DNA from: Collinsella sp. AF02-46-1
GTDB taxonomy: Bacteria > Actinomycetota > Coriobacteriia > Coriobacteriales > Coriobacteriaceae
Assembly (NCBI RefSeq): GCF_003465825.1
Contig: NZ_QSBV01000016.1
Span: 1 to 60,089 of the forward strand
DNA length: 60,089 bases
Direction: 5' to 3'
How positions within the stretch are numbered: the first letter of the stretch is position 1; every line of letters begins with the position of its first letter. This document shows, one piece after another, positions 32,202-39,456 of this stretch. The position numbers were made by a program, and so were the translations under genes. Below the pieces are notes generated by a model, which was not told where the DNA came from, searched no databases, and was given only the letters and a program-made list of their open reading frames with translations.

Positions 32202-33029
32202 ATGGCCTTTGCAGAAAAGCTCATCGCCATCCGCCGCGACAACAACCTTACCCAAGAGCAGCTCGCCGCCAAGCTCTTCGTCACACGCCAAGCCGTCAGC
32301 CGTTGGGAGCGTGGCGAAGTCACCCCGGGCATTGACATGATGAAGCTCATTGCCGCCGTAACCGGAGAGCCGCTGCCCCACCTGCTCGAAATGCCCGAGC
32401 ACTATTGCCAGAGCTGCGGCATGATACTCACGCCCGACGACTACGGCACCGACGCCACGGGCGCCACGACCGATCATTACTGCAAGTGGTGCTACGACCA
32501 CGGCAAGTACACCTATGACACCACCATGGAGGCGATGATTGAGGATTGTGCCCCGCGTCTGGCACAAAACACCGGCATGTCGCTCGATGAAGCCGTCTCG
32601 CTCATGGGCGCCGTGCTGCCGCAACTGGAGCGCTGGCGCTCCGTGCACGAAAACGAGGAGCGCTACGGTGCCGAGGCGCGAGCGCGCTATGGCGACGAGG
32701 CGATCGACGCCGCAAACGAAGCACTGCTGGATATGGATCCCGAGACATGGAACGACATGAAGGAACTTGAACGCGCTATTCTGGGCCAGCTCTCGATTGC
32801 CATGGGCGACGGCGATCCAAAGAGTAACGAAGCCCGCAAGCTTGTCGCAATGCACCGCCGATGGATTGGCCTTAACTGGGGACACGAGCCCCAGGACGAA
32901 GCATACCTGGGCCTCGCCAATGGTTATCTTGCCGACCAGCGCTTTGTTGACTACTACGACAACCCCTGCGGCACCGGAGCCACAGCGTTTCTGGTACAGG
33001 CAATCGAGTCGTCGTTGACGCGTGCATAG
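32202..33029 (+). CDS. XRE helix-turn-helix regulator fused to a zinc ribbon and a TipAS-like domain
   Basis: 275 residues in three parts. Residues 1-60 form an HTH_3 domain (LTQEQLAAKLFVTRQAVSRW). Residues 66-100 carry a zinc-ribbon pair (YCQSCGM and HYCKWCYDHGKY). Residues about 135-275 look like the TipAS drug-recognition domain (ERYGAEARARYGDEAIDAAN, then KLVAMHRRWI and YLADQRFVDYYD). TipAS domains usually follow a MerR helix, so this pairing with an XRE domain is notable. AGAAAGGAGCC precedes the ATG. Target genes unknown; the glutaredoxin gene is next. Confidence 0.82.
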   Translation: MAFAEKLIAIRRDNNLTQEQLAAKLFVTRQAVSRWERGEVTPGIDMMKLIAAVTGEPLPHLLEMPEHYCQSCGMILTPDDYGTDATGATTDHYCKWCYDHGKYTYDTTMEAMIEDCAPRLAQNTGMSLDEAVSLMGAVLPQLERWRSVHENEERYGAEARARYGDEAIDAANEALLDMDPETWNDMKELERAILGQLSIAMGDGDPKSNEARKLVAMHRRWIGLNWGHEPQDEAYLGLANGYLADQRFVDYYDNPCGTGATAFLVQAIESSLTRA

Positions 33030-33080
33030 ACCGCGGCGGCTTTGGGTATTTCAATCGAAACCTCAACCGATTGGAGACCT

Positions 33081-33326
33081 ATGGCTACTGATCACGAGCT
33101 CGCGCTCTACGTTATGACCGGCTGCCCGTATTGCATAAAGGTCAAGCGTTTCCTGGCCGATAACGGCGTGACCATCCCCGAGCGCAACATCTCGACCGAT
33201 ACCGAAGCCGAGCAGGCACTCATCGCCATCGGCGGAAAACGCCAGGTTCCCTGCCTGTTCATCGACGGCAAACCACTCTACGAATCGAGCGACATCATCG
33301 CGTGGATACAGAAGAACCTGCTCTAG
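33081..33326 (+). CDS. Glutaredoxin
   Basis: 81 residues, thioredoxin fold. The active site is CPYC in LYVMTGCPYCIKVKRFL, with the cis-proline in KRQVPCLFIDGKPLYESSDI (TVP-type site, here QVP) and the glutathione-binding GG replaced by SSD. It reduces disulfides or glutathionylated thiols. Start 33081 follows TTGGAGACCT. It lies 51 bases after the XRE-TipAS gene and could be co-transcribed. Confidence 0.9.
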   Translation: MATDHELALYVMTGCPYCIKVKRFLADNGVTIPERNISTDTEAEQALIAIGGKRQVPCLFIDGKPLYESSDIIAWIQKNLL

Positions 33327-33378
33327 TACGCAATTGCAGTCGGCTCGCCCCGACGTCCAAGCCCATACGACCCAAACA

Positions 33379-33433
33379 TGTACACCAGCATCCAAAGTCG
33401 ACGTTTTTCGACATCTTTGGATGCTGGTGTACA
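33379..33433. repeat. Hairpin repeat family C, copy 1
   Basis: TGTACACCAGCATCCAAAG is inverted as CTTTGGATGCTGGTGTACA around a loop with an inner GTCGA/TCGAC helix. The second copy is at 34492. Flanks CGACCCAAACA before and GCTTTTTGCA after are shared, so the unit is about 72 bp. The T-run after the stem means it could end the glutaredoxin transcript. Confidence 0.9.
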
Positions 33434-33458
33434 GCTTTTTGCATGGCCCCGGCACAGG

Positions 33459-33493
33459 TAGTCGTTGGGGACGTTCTTAAATGACTAGTTGTT
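33459..33493. repeat. Dispersed palindrome family B, copy 3 (left half only)
   Basis: TAGTCGTTGGGGACGTTCTT plus the loop sequence AAATGACTAGTTGTT; the matching right arm is missing here. Decayed pieces of the family appear again at 33803-33822 and 33852-33893 (TTCTTGAATGACTAGTTGTT, then AAAGAACAC). Confidence 0.7.
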
Positions 33494-34112
33494 TGAGACA
33501 GCCTTTGGATTATGGCTGTTTGGGGCCATCTGACGTCTCTGGAAAGGGCTCCTTAGAGGGCCGTGTTCAAAAAATGGCAAATATGAGTACTGCTACTTGT
33601 TTAGTAACAGCAATTTTAATCATTTCAGGGATCATTCAACGCCCCAAGCGCCCACAGACGGCGTTATTTCTCCCCATATGTTCAATAAAAGAGACGCCTA
33701 ATGGTATTAAATCTCATCAGGGACCTCATTTTTGAACAAAATAAATGCAACCATAATGGCAACAGTACTCATATTTGCCCTTTTTTGCACACAGCCCTCC
33801 AGAATAGTCGTTAGGAACGACTCAAAATGGCAATTCCGGCACTTAGATGCTCTCTTCTTGAATGACTAGTTGTTAAAGAACACTCAGCGACTACTCCAAT
33901 TCGCGACACACTGTGTCGCGAATTGAGCTGTTCTCACCACCGAAGACCGGTGAAAGCTCCTGGCCAGAATCTCGATAGTTTGTTAAAGTGCCCCCTCTGC
34001 AGGTTCAATGAGCGCTCATGTTCCAGACTAGCAAGTGAAGAAATATCGAAGCCATCGATGCTCATTTCCTATCGAAAAAACTAGTCAATACACGCTAATT
34101 AGCTTGATAAAC
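33494..34112. other. AT-richer stretch without a supported gene
   Basis: Noticeably lower in G+C than the surroundings. Two short hydrophobic frames (from 33574, STATCLVTAILIISGII, and from 33758, ATVLIFALFC) lack good ribosome binding sites and are not convincing. It holds decayed family B palindromes, a perfect 29-bp palindrome at 33897, and otherwise nothing recognised. Confidence 0.6.
33897..33925. repeat. Perfect 29-bp palindrome
   Basis: CAATTCGCGACACA, one central C, TGTGTCGCGAATTG. Arms of 14 bp with no loop fit a protein-binding site on DNA better than an RNA hairpin. Seen once in the window. Confidence 0.85.
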
Positions 34113-34120
34113 TGCTTGTA

Positions 34121-34148
34121 TTTTTGTCTACAAAACTGTATACAAAAA
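34121..34148 (+). promoter_or_regulatory. Operator-like inverted repeat upstream of the RHH gene
   Basis: TTTTTGTCTACA, AAAC, TGTATACAAAAA: 12-base arms with one mismatched position. It ends 50 bases before the ATG of the ribbon-helix-helix gene and may be its own binding site. Confidence 0.5.
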
Positions 34149-34198
34149 GAGATTCCGGTAACCAGCGCTCGACATTATGTCAATCGATAGGAGGCGCT

Positions 34199-34465
34199 AT
34201 GGACGCCAAGCAGCTTGAAAAGATGATGGGGTTTGCCCCCGGAGAGTTGGAGAAAGCCGCGGAGGCATACGAAAAAGATGAATGGCCGAAGGGTCGCACC
34301 ATCAAGCCGGGAAGGCCGTCGATCTCTGATGAGCCAAGCGTTGTTTTATCGGCACGTGTGGGTAAGTCTGTTCTTGAAGCCTTTGACGCAAAAGCAAAGC
34401 GCCATGGGCAAACACGCACGGAGCGACTCAGAGAGCTCATCACGCTCGATGCAATGATTGCTTAG
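34199..34465 (+). CDS. Small ribbon-helix-helix-like protein (antitoxin type)
   Basis: 88 residues. The C-terminal VVLSARVGKSVLEAFDAKAKRHGQ and TRTERLRELI segments resemble a CopG/Arc ribbon-helix-helix domain; the N-terminal half (DAKQLEKMMGFAPGELEKAAEAYE) is helical and charged, ending with a basic GRTIKPGRPS linker. This layout is common in type II antitoxins, but no toxin gene is adjacent on either side. Start 34199 is set by ATAGGAGGCGCT. It is flanked by repeats of families B and C, suggesting an inserted or remodelled segment. Confidence 0.65.
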   Translation: MDAKQLEKMMGFAPGELEKAAEAYEKDEWPKGRTIKPGRPSISDEPSVVLSARVGKSVLEAFDAKAKRHGQTRTERLRELITLDAMIA

Positions 34466-34491
34466 ACTCCACTCTCCCGCCGACCCAAACA

Positions 34492-34546
34492 TGTACGCCA
34501 GCATCCAAAGTCGACATTTTTCGACATCTTTGAATGCTGGCGTACA
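34492..34546. repeat. Hairpin repeat family C, copy 2
   Basis: Same unit as 33379 with ACC/GGT in the stem changed to GCC/GGC, a compensating pair change, and one further G-to-A change in the right arm that unpairs one position. Followed by GCTTTTTTGCA, so it may terminate the RHH gene transcript. Confidence 0.9.
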
Positions 34547-34560
34547 GCTTTTTTGCAACA

Positions 34561-34616
34561 TAGTCATCGGGGACGTTCTTAAATGACCAGTCGTTAAAGA
34601 ACGTCCCCGATAACTA
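34561..34616. repeat. Dispersed palindrome family B, copy 4
   Basis: TAGTCATCGGGGACGTTCTT inverted around a 16-base loop. Compared with 26436 the stem pair T-A is changed to C-G on both sides. It ends one base before the stop codon (34618-34620) of the Dus gene. Confidence 0.93.
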
Positions 34617-34617
34617 A

Positions 34618-35577
34618 CTAGCCGTGGAAGCGGGCTATAGGCGCAAGTGGCTGCTCGCGAAAGACACGCTCGACGGCGGCACGGTATTCGTCGACCTTTT
34701 TAGTCTTGCGTACGAGCTTGTGAACGGTAGCGGGGTCGGCGAAGGCGCATTTGGCGTAGAACCACCACTCCTTCATGCGAAAGACCGCGTTGCCGCCAAT
34801 CTCTTCCGCATAGGCCGCAAACAGCATGTCATGGAAACGCTGCAGTTCGGCTGCCGTGGCAGCAGGGCCACCCTTAACCATGCGAGCCAGCGCGGGGTTC
34901 GCGAGCAAGCCGCGTCCCAGCATTACATGGTGCGTGCCGGGATAGGCCTCCACCAGCGCATCCATGTCCTCAAGATCAAAGATGTCGCCGTTATAGGCCA
35001 CGGGGAATGGCGCGCGATCCAACGTCTCGCCGTAAAACGCTTTGCGCGGCGAACCCGTATAGCGATCCCTCTGTACACGCGGGTGCACGATCAGCTCTGT
35101 CAACGGCATGCGGCAGTACAGATCGAGCACGCGCCCGTATTCGTCGTCACTCTCCAACCCCAGCCTGGTCTTTACCGACACCGGCAACGGCGACCGCTCG
35201 CACACATCGCTCAGGAACACCTCGAGCTCATCGAGGTTGCGCAGAAAGCCCGACCCTTTGCCCTTCGCGACAACCGTCCCCGAGGGGCAACCAAGGTTGA
35301 GATTGACCTCGCGGTAGCCCATGTCGGCGAGCACGTGTGCTGCCCACACAAACTCGTCCGCATTCTTGGACATAAGCTGGGGAACGACATTAAGTCCCTG
35401 GTTATTGGCAGGATCGATCTCCTTAAACGCCTTGCCGCCAAAGCGGTTTCCCACCCGCGGCGGCGGCAAAAACGGCGTGTAATAACAATCGAGCGCGCCG
35501 AAGCACTCCGCATGCACGCGACGGAACACATGCCCGGTAATCCCCTCCATAGGGGCCAGCGATAAATACATCAACAT
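34618..35577 (-). CDS. tRNA-dihydrouridine synthase family protein
   Basis: 319 residues, TIM-barrel FMN enzyme that reduces uridine to dihydrouridine in tRNA. LSLAPMEGITGHVFRR is the conserved N-terminus, VNLNLGCPSGTVVAKGKGSGFL holds the catalytic cysteine (about C96), SVKTRLG the FMN-contact lysine, and YNGDIF and MLGRGLLANP the phosphate-binding loops. It resembles DusC-like short forms. Start 35577 or the ATG two codons later; no clear ribosome binding site, and a family A palindrome lies directly upstream. Confidence 0.9.
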   Translation of the reverse strand: MLMYLSLAPMEGITGHVFRRVHAECFGALDCYYTPFLPPPRVGNRFGGKAFKEIDPANNQGLNVVPQLMSKNADEFVWAAHVLADMGYREVNLNLGCPSGTVVAKGKGSGFLRNLDELEVFLSDVCERSPLPVSVKTRLGLESDDEYGRVLDLYCRMPLTELIVHPRVQRDRYTGSPRKAFYGETLDRAPFPVAYNGDIFDLEDMDALVEAYPGTHHVMLGRGLLANPALARMVKGGPAATAAELQRFHDMLFAAYAEEIGGNAVFRMKEWWFYAKCAFADPATVHKLVRKTKKVDEYRAAVERVFREQPLAPIARFHG

Positions 35578-35590
35578 CCATTCTCAAATC

Positions 35591-35622
35591 AATGTGACAA
35601 AGGGACTGTCCCTTTGTCACAT
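35591..35622. repeat. Dispersed palindrome family A, copy 2 (perfect)
   Basis: ATGTGACAAAGGGAC, T, GTCCCTTTGTCACAT: 15-bp arms. On the minus strand its TGA (complement of 35617-35619) is the stop codon of the LysR gene. Confidence 0.95.
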
Positions 35623-36498
35623 CCCATTCAAGCGGTTCAGGAACTCTTCGCAGGCGCGAGAACGCAGGCGATATTTTTTCCACACCAGATACGATGCAAT
35701 GGTGAGCGGCGGCTCAAACGGGATAAAACGCAGGTCGCTGCTTTCATCTATCTGCAACAAGCTTCCAATACCAACCGCACATGCGGTGCCCGAACGCACC
35801 AGGTGCGACGCGTTGCCGATCAGATCGAAATGCCCCACGACGTTGAGGTCATCGAAGCTGAAGACGCCGCCCGACCACACTTCGAGATCGAACGCTCGAT
35901 TCGAGGTACGCGAACTCACCAGCAGCGGCATCTTCGCCACGTCCGCAGGCGTTAACACGTCCAGGCCACCCCATGGACCGCTCGCGGCGACAACGGCGCC
36001 GGCCCGGTCAGCCTCAGGCATACGGATCCACTCGTATTTCTCGACGTTAACGGGCTCCAACAGCAGGGCAAAGTCGAGCAAGCCACGCTCCAAGCGCTCC
36101 TCCACCGCATCGGCATTGCCGGTATAGAGCTCAATCGTCACTCCGGGATGACTCCGATGCAGCTCAGCAAAAGTATCGAGCACCAGCCGCATCGATTTGG
36201 TTTCGCCGGCTCCAATGCGGATAACGCCTGCAATGCCGAGCTCCCGATCCGCCAACTCTAGCTCGGTCTGTTCCACCAGCAAGACAATCTCCTCGGCGCG
36301 CTGGCGCAAGCGCATGCCATCGCTCGTGAGCACACACGATCGATTGGTGCGCTCGAACAGCTCCACGCCCAGCTCGCGTTCCAAATCGGCTATCTGGCGC
36401 GAGAGCGTGGGCTGCGTCACATGTAGCACGTTAGCAGCTTCGGTCATGTTTTCCTCGCGGGCCACAGCAAGAAAATAACGCAGCGTTCGCAGCTCCAT
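35617..36498 (-). CDS. LysR-family regulator of the aldo/keto reductase cluster
   Basis: 293 residues. MELRTLRYFLAVAREENMTE and VLHVTQPTLSRQIADLERELG form the winged helix; VELFERTNRSCVLTSDG follows, then the effector domain. Start 36498 is set by GAAGGAGCAATC and the family N-terminus. It is divergent from the aldo/keto reductase at 36649, the usual layout for a LysR activator of oxidoreductase clusters. Its stop codon is provided by the family A palindrome. Confidence 0.92.
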   Translation of the reverse strand: MELRTLRYFLAVAREENMTEAANVLHVTQPTLSRQIADLERELGVELFERTNRSCVLTSDGMRLRQRAEEIVLLVEQTELELADRELGIAGVIRIGAGETKSMRLVLDTFAELHRSHPGVTIELYTGNADAVEERLERGLLDFALLLEPVNVEKYEWIRMPEADRAGAVVAASGPWGGLDVLTPADVAKMPLLVSSRTSNRAFDLEVWSGGVFSFDDLNVVGHFDLIGNASHLVRSGTACAVGIGSLLQIDESSDLRFIPFEPPLTIASYLVWKKYRLRSRACEEFLNRLNGM

Positions 36499-36648
36499 GA
36501 TTGCTCCTTCGTGCACAACGGAGAACTTCATTCGGTCCAATTCGTTTCACATACATAATCCGTATATCTAGCTAGTTGCTATAGGAAATATACATTATCA
36601 AATCTCGGAACTATCGTTACAGAAGAGAACCATCGAGAAAGGAAGCGC

Positions 36649-37497
36649 ATGGAATACATCACGCTCAATAACGGCATCAAAAGCCCCCAGCTAGGACTTG
36701 GCACGTATCTGCTTAAACCCGACGATGCCCAATCGTCGGTTACCTCCGCACTCGGCATGGGGTATGAGCTCATCGACACTGCCAATGCATACGTGAATGA
36801 GCGAGCAGTGGGTCGTGGCGTGCGCGAATCAGACTTGCCACGCGAAAACGTGTTTCTCGAAACCAAGCTCTGGCCCTATTTTTACAACAGCGACACCGCC
36901 GTTGACGAAACGCTCGAGCGTCTGAACACACCTTACATCGACCTCATGATTCTGCACCAACCCGCAGGCGACTACTTGGCGGGCTATGAGAAGCTTGAGA
37001 TCGCGTACAAGGAAGGCAAGCTCCGCTCCATCGGAATCTCCAATTTCGACGAGAACGAAATCGAGAAGCTTCTCGCAAATTGCGAGATCGTTCCATCCCT
37101 TATTCAGGTCGAGTGCCATCCGTATTTCCCGCAGACCGAACTGAAGAAGCTGCTCGCCCAGCACGACATTGCGTTGCAGGTGTGGTACCCGCTCGGCGGG
37201 CGCGGTAACAGCAGCATCATGAACGAACCCGTCGTGCGCGACCTCGCTGTCAAGTATGGCAAAACGCCTGCTCAAATCATTATGCGTTGGCATATCCAAG
37301 AGGGAAATATCGTCATTCCAGGCTCCAAGAATCCGACGCACATCGCCGACAACATCGATGTCTTCGACTTCGAGCTCACGGACAGCGACATGACCGCCAT
37401 GGCTACCCTCGATCGCGGGAAACCCTTCTATGAGCGCACGCCCGAGAAGCTTGCGCAATATGCCGCCTGGCACCCCGACGTTGAGAACCAGAAATAG
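36649..37497 (+). CDS. Aldo/keto reductase (2,5-diketogluconate reductase-like)
   Basis: 282 residues, TIM barrel. LGLGTYLLKPD, the catalytic aspartate and tyrosine in ELIDTANAYVNERAVG, the lysine in FLETKLWPY, the histidine in LMILHQPAGDY, and the NADPH-binding IVIPGSKNPTHIADN are in order. It reduces carbonyls to alcohols with NADPH. First gene of a probable operon with a second reductase, a small protein and a flavodoxin. GAAAGGAAGCGC precedes the ATG. Confidence 0.92.
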   Translation: MEYITLNNGIKSPQLGLGTYLLKPDDAQSSVTSALGMGYELIDTANAYVNERAVGRGVRESDLPRENVFLETKLWPYFYNSDTAVDETLERLNTPYIDLMILHQPAGDYLAGYEKLEIAYKEGKLRSIGISNFDENEIEKLLANCEIVPSLIQVECHPYFPQTELKKLLAQHDIALQVWYPLGGRGNSSIMNEPVVRDLAVKYGKTPAQIIMRWHIQEGNIVIPGSKNPTHIADNIDVFDFELTDSDMTAMATLDRGKPFYERTPEKLAQYAAWHPDVENQK

Positions 37498-37504
37498 GAG
37501 CATC

Positions 37505-38524
37505 ATGCAGTACACAACCCTTGGCCATTCCGGCATTAAAGTCTCTAAACTCTGCCTGGGAGGCATGAGCTTTGGCGAGCCCAGCCCCGACTTTCATCAG
37601 TGGACCATCGGACCCGACGGCACACGCGCCGTCATCAAACGCGCACTCGACACCGGAATCAACTTTATCGATACCGCGAACTGCTACAGCTTTGGCACGA
37701 GCGAAGAGTACATTGGCGCCGCCCTGCGCAATCTGGGAATCGCTCGCGAGAGCGTCGTGCTGGCTAGCAAGGTTCACTTCAACGAGGGCGGCCTTTCCGC
37801 CAACGCCATCAAACGCGAGATCGAAGGCTCGCTCAAGCGCTTGGGCACCGATTACCTAGACCTCTACATCATTCACCGCTTCGATTACGACGTTCCCATG
37901 GAAGAGACCATGGAGGCGCTCAACGACTTGGCGCGCGAGGGCAAGGTTCGCGCGCTCGGCGCCAGCGCTATGTATGCTTACCAGCTGCACAACCTGCAGA
38001 TCGTCGCGCGCGACCACGGATGGACGCCCTTTACGAGCATGCAGTGCCACTACAACCTGCTGTACCGAGAGGACGAGCGCGAGATGATCCCGGTGTGCCG
38101 CCAGTTTGACATGGCCCTTACGCCATACAGCCCCATGGCTTCGGGACACCTCTGCCGACCCACGTGGGAAAGCTCGAGCACACGCGGCACCACCGACACG
38201 ACCATGGCCAACAAGTACGACCATGATCGCGCCATCGACATGCCCGTCATTGAGCGCGTGGCCAAGATTGCCGCCGATCACGACGTGCCGATGTCGAGGA
38301 TTGCGCTGGCATGGCACTGGGCACGTGGTGTGGCGGCCCCCATCGTGGGCTGCTCCAAGCCCGGGCGCGTCGACGATGCCGTGGCCGAGCTCGACGTAAC
38401 GCTCTCGCCCGCCGAGATCGAGTTCCTCGAAGAGCTCTATCAACCGCACGCGCTCGTTGGCCCCAAGGCCCGTCCCGGCGAAAAGCCGCTTGCCGGCACC
38501 ACCAAGGTCAAAACCACAAAGTGA
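37505..38524 (+). CDS. Aldo/keto reductase (YakC/Tas-like)
   Basis: 339 residues. GIKVSKLCLGGMSFGEPS is the usual opening; catalytic residues lie in FIDTANCYSFGTSEEYIG (D, Y), VLASKVHF (K) and LYIIHRFDYD (H); APIVGCSKPGRVDDA is the cofactor site. Longer than the first reductase, with a C-terminal extension typical of the AKR11/AKR13-like group. Start 37505 follows AATAGGAGCATC, seven bases after the previous stop. Substrate unknown. Confidence 0.92.
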   Translation: MQYTTLGHSGIKVSKLCLGGMSFGEPSPDFHQWTIGPDGTRAVIKRALDTGINFIDTANCYSFGTSEEYIGAALRNLGIARESVVLASKVHFNEGGLSANAIKREIEGSLKRLGTDYLDLYIIHRFDYDVPMEETMEALNDLAREGKVRALGASAMYAYQLHNLQIVARDHGWTPFTSMQCHYNLLYREDEREMIPVCRQFDMALTPYSPMASGHLCRPTWESSSTRGTTDTTMANKYDHDRAIDMPVIERVAKIAADHDVPMSRIALAWHWARGVAAPIVGCSKPGRVDDAVAELDVTLSPAEIEFLEELYQPHALVGPKARPGEKPLAGTTKVKTTK

Positions 38525-38528
38525 TGCC

Positions 38529-38768
38529 ATGGACGACAACATCATCGACAGCCTACGCGACGCCGGTTGCAGCGAAGAGTTTATCGAGCTATACGGCACT
38601 GCTGCCAGCGACTGTGCGCGCATTTGCCTACTAAAACGGCATCGCCGCGAATTGCTCAACGATATACACGCGGGGCAACAGAAGCTCGAATGCCTTGACT
38701 ATCTCATCTATCGGCTACGCAACGCCTCAACCGGATGCTGTTCAAGCCGCTCGGTATCGCGGCCATGA
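38529..38768 (+). CDS. Small cysteine-containing hypothetical protein of the reductase operon
   Basis: 79 residues, predicted helical: DDNIIDSLRDAGCSEEFIEL, YGTAASDCARICLLKRHRRE, NDIHAGQQKLECLDYLIYRL. It begins four bases after the aldo/keto reductase stop, so translation is probably coupled. No family is recognised with certainty; its position between a reductase and a flavodoxin suggests a role in that cluster. Confidence 0.75.
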   Translation: MDDNIIDSLRDAGCSEEFIELYGTAASDCARICLLKRHRRELLNDIHAGQQKLECLDYLIYRLRNASTGCCSSRSVSRP

Positions 38769-38827
38769 GGCGGCACTTAATAGCACCTCACCATAAAACC
38801 TAACCCTCAGCAACGAAAGGGACTCCA

Positions 38828-39301
38828 ATGGCTAAGACACTTGTGGCATATTTCAGCGCATCGGGAACAACGATGGACGTTGCGAGCCGCTTGGCTCGCG
38901 TGACGGACAGTGACCTGTTCGCCATTGTGCCCGTCAATCCATACACGAGCGCCGACCTCAACTGGCGCGACAAGCAGAGCCGCAGCACACGCGAGGCCGC
39001 CGACCCCTCCTGCCGCCCCGCCATAACCTCTAGAGTGGAGCACATCGAAGGCTACGACACCATCTTTTTGGGTTTCCCCATATGGTGGTACGTGGCACCG
39101 GCGATTATCAACACATTCCTTGAGTCTTACGACCTGACAGGCAAGACGATCGTCCTGTTTGCCACTTCGGGCGGAAGCGGAATGGGAAAGACGGCGTCGG
39201 TCCTTAGGGCAAGCGCTCCGGGTGCAAAGATCGTTGACGACGGCATCCTCAACAACGCAAGCGACACCGAACTCAAGAGGTTCGCAGCAGGGTACCTCTA
39301 A
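38828..39301 (+). CDS. Flavodoxin
   Basis: 157 residues. TLVAYFSASGTTMDVASRLA is the FMN phosphate loop (SxTGxT type, here SASGTT), GFPIWWYVAPAIINTFLES is the isoalloxazine-contact region and FATSGGSGMGKTA the third loop. The protein belongs to the flavodoxin_4 group that often accompanies aldo/keto reductases. AACGAAAGGGACTCC precedes the ATG. Probably the last gene of the LysR-controlled cluster. Confidence 0.9.
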   Translation: MAKTLVAYFSASGTTMDVASRLARVTDSDLFAIVPVNPYTSADLNWRDKQSRSTREAADPSCRPAITSRVEHIEGYDTIFLGFPIWWYVAPAIINTFLESYDLTGKTIVLFATSGGSGMGKTASVLRASAPGAKIVDDGILNNASDTELKRFAAGYL

Positions 39302-39394
39302 CGCAAAAAAGGCGCAAATGACGAACCCATCGAATTGTCGAGTTGTCGTGGCACTTTTGCCGTATGACCTGCGCTCACCGATGGCGGGATTCTC

Positions 39395-39400
39395 TATACT
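39395..39400 (+). promoter_or_regulatory. -10-like TATACT upstream of the 377-residue membrane protein
   Basis: TATACT lies 57 bases before the ATG at 39457; no convincing -35 element at the standard distance. Confidence 0.35.
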
Positions 39401-39456
39401 GAGTCACATATGACGGCATCGCGCCACAACGACCGCCACGACTCCAAGGACCGGCT

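Noticed and set aside
33574..33735. Small hydrophobic peptide gene (type I toxin-like)
   Set aside because: No ribosome binding site, no conserved feature, and the hydrophobic part is short; the AT-rich composition alone makes such frames likely.
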